Assembly (NCBI RefSeq): GCF_016093275.1
Contig: NZ_JAEDAK010000014.1
Span: 60,276-124,275 of the forward strand
DNA from: Inhella proteolytica
GTDB lineage: Bacteria; Pseudomonadota; Gammaproteobacteria; Burkholderiales; Burkholderiaceae_C
Direction: 5' to 3'
Length of the DNA: 64,000 nucleotides
Shown: piece after piece, positions 59,327 through 64,000 of the stretch
Position numbering within the stretch: position 1 is the first letter of the stretch
Layout: each line of letters starts with the position of its first letter
Notes under the pieces: model-generated
Seen by the model: the letters and a program-made list of their open reading frames with translations, nothing else
What the model was told of the DNA's origin: nothing
Database searches by the model: none
Made by a program: the position numbers and the translations under genes

Positions 59327-61807
59327 TCAGTGCGAATCCCGCAGGCGGCGTCCGAGCGCGCGCGTGGCCAGCGCGGTCAGCGCGAAGGCGGCGCCCAGCA
59401 GCGCCCAGTCGGCCCCGTGCAGCGGGTTCAGGCCCAGCAGGCCGCTGCTGGTGGGCCACTGCACCAGCGCCAGCACCGAGGCGAGCGTGCCCGCCACCAG
59501 CCAGCGCGCGCTGGGCTGGCGCAGGCCGCTCAAGGCGGTGGCCAGCGCCGCGCTGAGGAGCAGCAGCAGGCTCAGCGCCATGGCGCGGGCATGGGGCACG
59601 TTGTGGTCCGCGCCCAGGGCATGCAGGTAGCTGCCGATCACCGCCAGGCTCAGCAGCCCCCCCAGCAGGCCGATGCGCCACCAGACCGGCGCGGTGAAGA
59701 AGCGCGCCCGCGCCGCCGCGGGCGACACCGGCGCCAGCGCGCCGGGCCGCGGCAGATCCTGGAAGGCCAGCATGGCCGTGGGGTGGATCACCAGTTCCAG
59801 CCACACGATGTGGATGGGCAGGAACAGCAGCGGCAGGCCCAGCATGGGCAGCAGCGCCGCCCCCAGCACCAGTGGCAGGTGCACCAGCAGCAGGTAGGCA
59901 AAGGCCAGGCGCAGGTTCTGGAACAGCTGGCGGCCCTCGGCCACCGCGTCCACCAGGGTGCGGAAGCGGTCGTCCAGCAGCACCACGGGCGCCACCTCGC
60001 GTGCGCTGCGGGTGCCGCGCTCGCCCATGGCCACGCCCACATCGGCCAGGCGCAGGGCCGGCACGTCGTTGACGCCATCGCCCGTCACCGCCACGCGCTC
60101 GCCGCGCGCCTGCAGCGCCTGCACCAGGGCCACCTTCTGCGCCGGGGTGGCGCGGGCCACCACATCGGGCGGTTCGCTGGCCAGCAGGGCGGCGGCGTCA
60201 TCGCCGGGCGCCAGCACGCGCACGCGCGGTGCGCTTCCGTCCGGGCCTTCCAGGCCAATCTCGCGCGCCACCGCCGCCGCCGTGGCGGGGTGGTCGCCCG
60301 TGACCATGATGACGCGCATGCCCGCGGCCAGGCACTCGGCCACCGCGGCGGGCACGCCCTCGCGCACCGGGTCCTCAAAGGCCAGCAGGCCGCCGAAGCG
60401 AAAGCCGGCCGTGGCTTCGGTGGCGGCGTCTTCCTCCGCGGCCAGGGCGCGCTGGGCGCAGGCAATCACCTTGTGGCCGTCGCGCGCCAGGGCTTCCACC
60501 TGGGCCAGCCATGCCGTGCGCTCGGCGGGGCTGAGGCCGCAGAGGTCCAGCACGGTTTCCGGGGCACCCTTGGTGCAGGCCAGGCGGCGGCCGTCCGCCA
60601 GGCGCCACACCAGGGTCTCGCGCCGGCGGGCCTCGGTGAAGGGGAAGTCGGCCAGCTTCTCGGCCGCCGGCAGCGGCCCCTGGGCCTGCTGCAAGGCTTG
60701 GTGCAGCGCCTGGTCCAGGGGGTCGCCGCTGTCGGCGCGCGCGGCGCGGCAGGCCAGCTCCAGCAACTCGGCCTCGCCACGCCCAGCTGCCGGCACGCGG
60801 TGCGCCAGCACCAGGCTGCCGGCCGTCAAGGTGCCGGTCTTGTCGGACACCAGGCAGCTCACCCGCCCGATGTTTTCCACCGCCACCGCCCGCCGCACCA
60901 GGGCCTTGCGGCGCGCCAGCCGGAACACGCCCACACCCAGGAAGAAGGTGTAGACGACCGGAAATTCCTCGGGCAACGCCGCCACCGCGAGCGTGACGGC
61001 GCTGAGCAGCGCATCCACCCAGCCATGCCCCTGCCACAGGCGCAGGCCGGCCAGCAGCGCGCACAGCAGCAGGGCCAGCACCAGCAGCACCCGCACCAGC
61101 TCGCCAATGGCCTGCTGCAGCGGCGTGGCGGCGTGGCTGCCCTCGGTGGCCGAGCGCACGATCTCGCCGTACAGGGTGTCCGCCCCGATGCACAGCACGC
61201 GCAGCCGCGCGCTGCCGGTGAGCAAGCGCGTGCCGGCACTGGCCCACAGCGCTTCATCCGCGCTGGCCGGCAGCGCAGCCCCCTCGAACGCGCGCTTCGG
61301 CACCGGCAGGGATTCCCCGGTGAGCGTGGATTCATCCACCTGCAGCCCGGTGCCGCCCACCAGCAGGCCATCGGCCGGGAAGTACTCGCCGGGCACCACC
61401 TCCACCAGATCCCCCACCACCAGCTCGCGTGCCGGCAGCTCTTGCCAGCTGCCTGCGCGATGCACGCGGGCCGTGCTGGCCAGGCGGCTGGCCAGGCCCG
61501 CCGACGAGGCGCGCGTGCGGCGGTGCAGGTAGGCGTCCATGCCCAGCAGCGGCAGCAGCGCGGCCAGCAGGGTCAGGGCCTCGGCGCGCTGGCCCAGCAG
61601 GCCGAACAGGCCAGCCGTGAGCAGCAGGAACCACACCATCGGGTCGCGCAGCGAATCGGCCAGCACCTCGCGCCAACCGCTGCCGCTGCGGGCCACGATG
61701 TCGTTGAAGCCACGCGCGCGCTGCGCCTGCACCTGCGCGGCGTCCAGGCCTTGCGCCCCGGGGGGCAGAGGGGGAAGTTGGTCGAGCGGAAGGGGGCGCT
61801 GGCTCAT
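59327..61807 (-). CDS. Cation-translocating P-type ATPase
   Basis: 826 residues. Seen: cation-ATPase N-terminal domain; TM1-2; actuator TLTGES (VDESTLTGESLPVPK); TM4 ALPEEFPVVYTFFLGVG; phosphorylation site DKTGTLT; nucleotide-binding KGAPE; VTGDHPATA and the hinge VTGDGVNDVPAL; then TM5-10. TM4 has PEEFP, not the PEGLP of calcium pumps, and TM6 reads WLELVIHPTAM where relatives commonly have an Asp before Pro. The ion is therefore unclear. Small insertion elements lie at both sides (copy 1 just downstream, copy 2 about 0.9 kb upstream). Catalytic motifs intact, so likely functional. Confidence 0.92.
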   Translation of the reverse strand: MSQRPLPLDQLPPLPPGAQGLDAAQVQAQRARGFNDIVARSGSGWREVLADSLRDPMVWFLLLTAGLFGLLGQRAEALTLLAALLPLLGMDAYLHRRTRASSAGLASRLASTARVHRAGSWQELPARELVVGDLVEVVPGEYFPADGLLVGGTGLQVDESTLTGESLPVPKRAFEGAALPASADEALWASAGTRLLTGSARLRVLCIGADTLYGEIVRSATEGSHAATPLQQAIGELVRVLLVLALLLCALLAGLRLWQGHGWVDALLSAVTLAVAALPEEFPVVYTFFLGVGVFRLARRKALVRRAVAVENIGRVSCLVSDKTGTLTAGSLVLAHRVPAAGRGEAELLELACRAARADSGDPLDQALHQALQQAQGPLPAAEKLADFPFTEARRRETLVWRLADGRRLACTKGAPETVLDLCGLSPAERTAWLAQVEALARDGHKVIACAQRALAAEEDAATEATAGFRFGGLLAFEDPVREGVPAAVAECLAAGMRVIMVTGDHPATAAAVAREIGLEGPDGSAPRVRVLAPGDDAAALLASEPPDVVARATPAQKVALVQALQARGERVAVTGDGVNDVPALRLADVGVAMGERGTRSAREVAPVVLLDDRFRTLVDAVAEGRQLFQNLRLAFAYLLLVHLPLVLGAALLPMLGLPLLFLPIHIVWLELVIHPTAMLAFQDLPRPGALAPVSPAAARARFFTAPVWWRIGLLGGLLSLAVIGSYLHALGADHNVPHARAMALSLLLLLSAALATALSGLRQPSARWLVAGTLASVLALVQWPTSSGLLGLNPLHGADWALLGAAFALTALATRALGRRLRDSH

Positions 61808-61861
61808 GGCAGGCAGTTTCGCCGCCGATCCTGCCCCCCGCCCTTCCCCACCGGGCCCGGC

Positions 61862-63187
61862 TCAGCCCGCGCCCTGAACCGCCAGCGCATCCAGCGGGCT
61901 GCGCACCGCGCCGCCGCCCAGCTTCAGCACATGGGTGTAGATCATGGTGGTGGCCACATCCGCATGGCCCAGCAGCTCCTGCACGGTGCGAATGTCGTAC
62001 CCGCTTTGAAGCAGATGCGTAGCAAAGCTGTGCCGCAGCGTGTGCGGCGTGGCCGGTTTGTGGATGCCGGCGGCGGCCACGGCGCGCTTGAAGGCGCGCT
62101 GGAAGGTCTGGTCGTATAGGTGGTGGCGGCGGATGACGCCGCTGCGCGGGTCGGTGCTGTGATGGTCTTGCGGGAACACCCAGAACCAGGCCCAGGACTG
62201 GCCCGCGCGCGGGTACTTGCGCTCCAGCGCGTGCGGCAATTCCACGCCGGCCTGCTCGGCCTCCACATCTGCCAGCCAAAGCTGCCGCGCCGCTGCCAAT
62301 TGCGCACGCAGCCCCGGCACCAGCGACTGCGGCAGCATCACCACCCGGTCTTTGCCGCCCTTGCCCGAGCGCACGATGAGCGCGCCATGGCCGAAGTCGA
62401 GGTCCTTCACCCGCAGCTGCAAGGCTTCCGTGATGCGCAGGCCGGTGCCATACAGCAGTTGGGCCAGCATGCAGTGCTCGCCCTCCAGTTCGCCCAGGAT
62501 GCCCGCCACCTCGCCCGGCGTGAGCACCACAGGCAGGCGTGCAGGCTTGCGCGGATGCCCGATCTGCTGCAGCCAGGGCAAATCCATGCCCAGCACGCGG
62601 GTGTAGAGAAACAGCAGGGCCGACAGCGCCTGGCTGTGCGTCGAAGCCGCCACCTGCCTGCGCAAGGCCAAGTCCGTCAGAAAGGCCTCGACCTCGGCCG
62701 CTCCCAACCAGGGCCTGTTAACACTACGGGAGGCCAGCGCGTTGCCATCCAAAAGGGGCGCCAACGAGGCGCGAAACGAAGCCGGGGCGGTTCCCCCGGC
62801 GAGGCTTCGCAACGAAGTGGGCGCCCCTTTTGGTGGCAACCCGGAGGGAAAGGGCCTGGCCGGCCGGCATCCGTCGTTGCCCGGCTCGCCCAGGCGCCCA
62901 GCCTGGGCGTTCGCCGTGCGTCTAGGCTGCCAGCCGACCAGGCCCTTTCGCGTGGCTTCCCGTAGTGTTAACAGGCCCTAGGCCGGGTGCCGCCGCCCGT
63001 GAAAGCGAATGAACAACCGGCACCAATACAGGTAGCACTCCCCGGTGCGCAGGCTGTAGTGCAAGTAGCGCAGGCGCTCCCGCATCTGGTCCAGCAGGCG
63101 CACCGAGCGCAGCGGCGGCATGGCCGGCAAACTGGCGCGCGGCCGCTGCTGGCCGCGCCCTCCCAGCCGTTCTGCAGGTGCTGGCAT
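61862..63187 (-). pseudogene. intI: Integron integrase IntI, interrupted by a MITE-like element
   Basis: Minus-strand gene read in two parts. N-terminal part (63187 to 62982): start ATG with GGAGGA upstream, then [20 protein letters not shown] and [11 protein letters not shown], the IntI N-terminal block. C-terminal part (62711 to 61862): [32 protein letters not shown], catalytic Arg in [11 protein letters not shown], the IntI-specific segment [32 protein letters not shown], and [14 protein letters not shown] with the catalytic Tyr. Between them sits the 266-bp element (62712-62977). Removing it and one 4-bp target copy joins RRHPA to [10 protein letters not shown] in frame, matching the IntI1-type order RHPA-x-LG-x2-EVEAFL. 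The element ends the N-terminal part with a TAG stop, so the integrase is probably inactive, though a fused frame could start inside the element. Confidence 0.93.
62712..62977 (+). mobile_element. MITE-like element, copy 2 (266 bp), inserted in intI
   Basis: Terminal inverted repeats begin GGCCTGTTAACACTACGGGA at the left; the right end is its complement. The flanking 4-mers are CCAG (62708-62711) and CTAG (62978-62981), a 4-bp target duplication with one difference. Inside, a roughly 20-bp segment from about 62,741 (TTGCCATCCAAAAGGGGCGC) is repeated inverted about 75 bases later, and a second GC-rich hairpin follows. It is homologous to copy 1 in opposite orientation but lacks copy 1's 78-bp internal block. 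No coding frame of its own; an ATG inside it is in frame with the intI C-terminal part. Confidence 0.9.
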
Positions 63188-63254
63188 GATCGTCCTCCGC
63201 TTGGACGCGCCGTCTGGAAGATGTAACAGCGTGCCGCTTTTCACGGATTTTTAG

Positions 63255-63274
63255 TACTGGATGCCCATCCAGTC
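63255..63274. promoter_or_regulatory. LexA-type (SOS) operator upstream of intI
   Basis: TACTG-N10-CAGTC: the CTG and CAG half-sites are 10 bases apart, and the box is a perfect palindrome (ACTGGATG-CC-CATCCAGT, 63256-63273). This matches the LexA consensus. It is 68 bases before the intI start. SOS control through LexA is established for integron integrases, so repression of intI is the likely role. Confidence 0.82.
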
Positions 63275-63299
63275 AAGCAAGTGATACATCGCGACACAT

Positions 63300-63388
63300 C
63301 AACCACTTGCAGGATCGACAGGGGACTTTCTTATGCAGCACCATGCGGTCTTATCCGGCGGCGCCTGTCGCCCTAGAACACGTTAAAC
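63300..63388 (+). other. attI region with core recombination site GTTAAAC
   Basis: Between the intI promoter and the first cassette. The core site GTTAAAC (63382-63388) fits GTTRRRY, where IntI recombines between the G (63382) and the following T. The sequence from here (GTTAAACCGCAT, 63382-63393) is perfectly complementary to the start of the cassette's attC (63738-63749), which defines the junction. The left boundary of attI is approximate. The stretch 63188-63381 otherwise holds only the LexA box and promoter; no gene. Confidence 0.75.
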
Positions 63389-63391
63389 CGC

Positions 63392-63748
63392 ATGAGTTGC
63401 GTTCTCCGTATTTCTGCAGTCGACATTGAGACCCGGGTTCAGGGGCTTACCTTTGGGCCATATCGACTTGAACATGGCACTGCGTATTTCCTTGTAAGTG
63501 ACTGTTCGTTTGACGATTTGCCTGGCCAAGTAGAAGACGCCATTGAGTTCCTGCGGAAGTACCAAAATGAAATTGGCCCCGTTGCAACTGCGGTTGGCAC
63601 GGAAGCCACACTTGACTTTGCAGTGGAGTATTGGGAGCCAGGGTTCTTCACCCGGTCGTTCCCGGCAGAGCTCGTTGCGGCTAGCGCAGGCGTGGGTTTG
63701 GGGCTGGCCTTGTCGGCCTACCCAAGCGGTGGCGGGAATGCGGTTTAA
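63392..63748 (+). CDS. First integron gene-cassette product, DUF4279-like protein
   Basis: 118 residues. Seen: ATG only nine bases inside the cassette and a TAA stop inside the attC R'' site (63743-63749), the normal cassette layout. Protein pattern: LRISAVDIETRVQGLTFGPYRL, then DLPGQVEDAIEFLRKYQNEI, ATLDFAVEYWEPGFF and a C-terminal SFPAELVAASAGVGLGLALSAYP, which resembles DUF4279, a small family common in cassettes and often suspected to be immunity or stress proteins. No signal peptide. Base composition is lower in GC than the chromosome, as expected for a mobile cassette. Family assignment is by pattern recall, function unknown. Confidence 0.78.
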   Translation: MSCVLRISAVDIETRVQGLTFGPYRLEHGTAYFLVSDCSFDDLPGQVEDAIEFLRKYQNEIGPVATAVGTEATLDFAVEYWEPGFFTRSFPAELVAASAGVGLGLALSAYPSGGGNAV

Positions 63749-63810
63749 CCTTTCATTGCAGCGGACCTGCGCCAGCTGCGCTGGCTGGTCCGCTGAATTC
63801 AAACTACAAG
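63738..63810 (+). repeat. attC of the first cassette, R' end degenerate
   Basis: R'' is GTTTAAC (63743-63749). The imperfect palindrome that follows has CAGCGGACC (63759-63767) paired with GGTCCGCTG (63787-63795), with an inner GCCAGC-TGC-GCTGGC stem (63771-63785). After AATTCAAAC the expected GTTRRRY (R') is replaced by TACAAGG, so the right core site looks lost or mutated. The single unpaired bases that orient IntI binding cannot be confirmed by eye. Confidence 0.72.
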
Positions 63811-63844
63811 GGCTTCCCCACTGATTGCAAGCAATATCCAGCCC

Positions 63845-63869
63845 TGATGAATGGCGCAGCCATTCATCA
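63845..63869. terminator. Hairpin after the first cassette (possible terminator)
   Basis: A perfect 11-bp stem (TGATGAATGGC / GCCATTCATCA, loop GCA), extended by CCC/GGG with one bulge, lies 97 bases after the cassette gene. No T run follows directly. The remainder to 64000 is lower-GC sequence with a further AGCGGACC block near 63,977-63,984 that may begin another attC cut by the window edge; no convincing gene is visible there. Confidence 0.4.
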
Positions 63870-64000
63870 AGGGAATGGGTTTTGAATTCCTTCGCGTTCG
63901 TGGCCCATTTGTTGAGCGCAGAGCAAGTGCGGACTGGGGTAACTACAAACGGTCATTGCTGCGGCCTTGAATGGCAGCGGACCCTGATGTGAAGACGCGC

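Noticed and set aside
63875..63970. 31-codon frame after the first cassette (begins MGFEFLRVRG)
   Set aside because: Too short, no clear ribosome-binding site distinct from its own start and no matching attC at its end within the window. It may be a remnant.

Overview
The window looks like chromosomal DNA of a GC-rich betaproteobacterium, most plausibly a Burkholderiales member of the Roseateles/Inhella/Rubrivivax kind. I infer this from the base composition, the yicC-gmk-rpoZ-spoT order, the hemC-hemD-hemX-hemY order next to a divergent ppc, and families frequent in that group (DUF4124, DUF3422, LytS/AlgZ-type kinases, IntI1-like integrases). No database search was possible. Family names come from motifs and length, and species-level placement is inference.

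Layout. 1-1234: PP2C phosphatase (cut by the edge) and a Ser/Thr kinase. 1268-5392: yicC, gmk, rpoZ, spoT, then convergent greB (5382-5945). 6000-6216: two identical tRNA-Arg(ACG) genes. 6255-10255: heme/tetrapyrrole operon hemC-D-X-Y, divergent from ppc. 13265-16409: overlapping three-gene set (FecR-like exported protein, membrane sensor with a c-type heme motif, Ser/Thr kinase). 16525-22143: Asp-box lipoprotein and a DUF1800-DUF1501 pair. 22206-23541: two-subunit CoA transferase. 23697-25607: radical SAM protein. 25597-32166: TonB-like protein, BlaI/M56 pair, DUF3422, DUF6265 and a LytS/LytTR two-component system. 32214-34812: argH-dinB. 34851-35055: 69-nt tandem repeats and a hairpin. 35062-39416: guaA, an MFS exporter and guaB. 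39525-47190: DUF4124, nadB, clpB, crcB, moaE, Mpo1-like, a hypothetical protein and apbC. 47372-51965: ocd, a small lipoprotein, a diguanylate cyclase, an Lrp-type regulator and an AstE-like hydrolase. 52118-55489: DadA-like oxidase, serine hydrolase and LD-carboxypeptidase. 55474-58843: SbtA-like permease, divergent LysR regulator and a YfcC-type permease. 58968-63187: two copies of a small inverted-repeat mobile element, a P-type ATPase and a broken integron integrase. 63255-64000: LexA-type box, attI region, first gene cassette and its attC.

Most of the window is housekeeping: nucleotide synthesis (gmk, guaA, guaB), stringent response (spoT, rpoZ), tetrapyrrole synthesis, NAD and arginine synthesis, Fe-S and molybdopterin maturation, and heat-shock disaggregation. 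Two sets look like functional modules. One is the FecR-like/heme-sensor/kinase trio. The other is a D-amino-acid-oxidase/serine-hydrolase/LD-carboxypeptidase operon that could salvage D-alanine from muropeptides.

The most unusual region is the right end. It is the start of a chromosomal integron whose intI was split by a 266-bp non-autonomous element. A related 344-bp copy lies about 3.4 kb away in opposite orientation. Removing the element plus one 4-bp target copy restores the integrase reading frame exactly. Next to it are a perfect LexA-type palindrome, a core recombination site and a cassette whose stop codon lies inside its attC, so the platform can be read directly. Everything to the right of 63188 is visibly less GC-rich than the rest.
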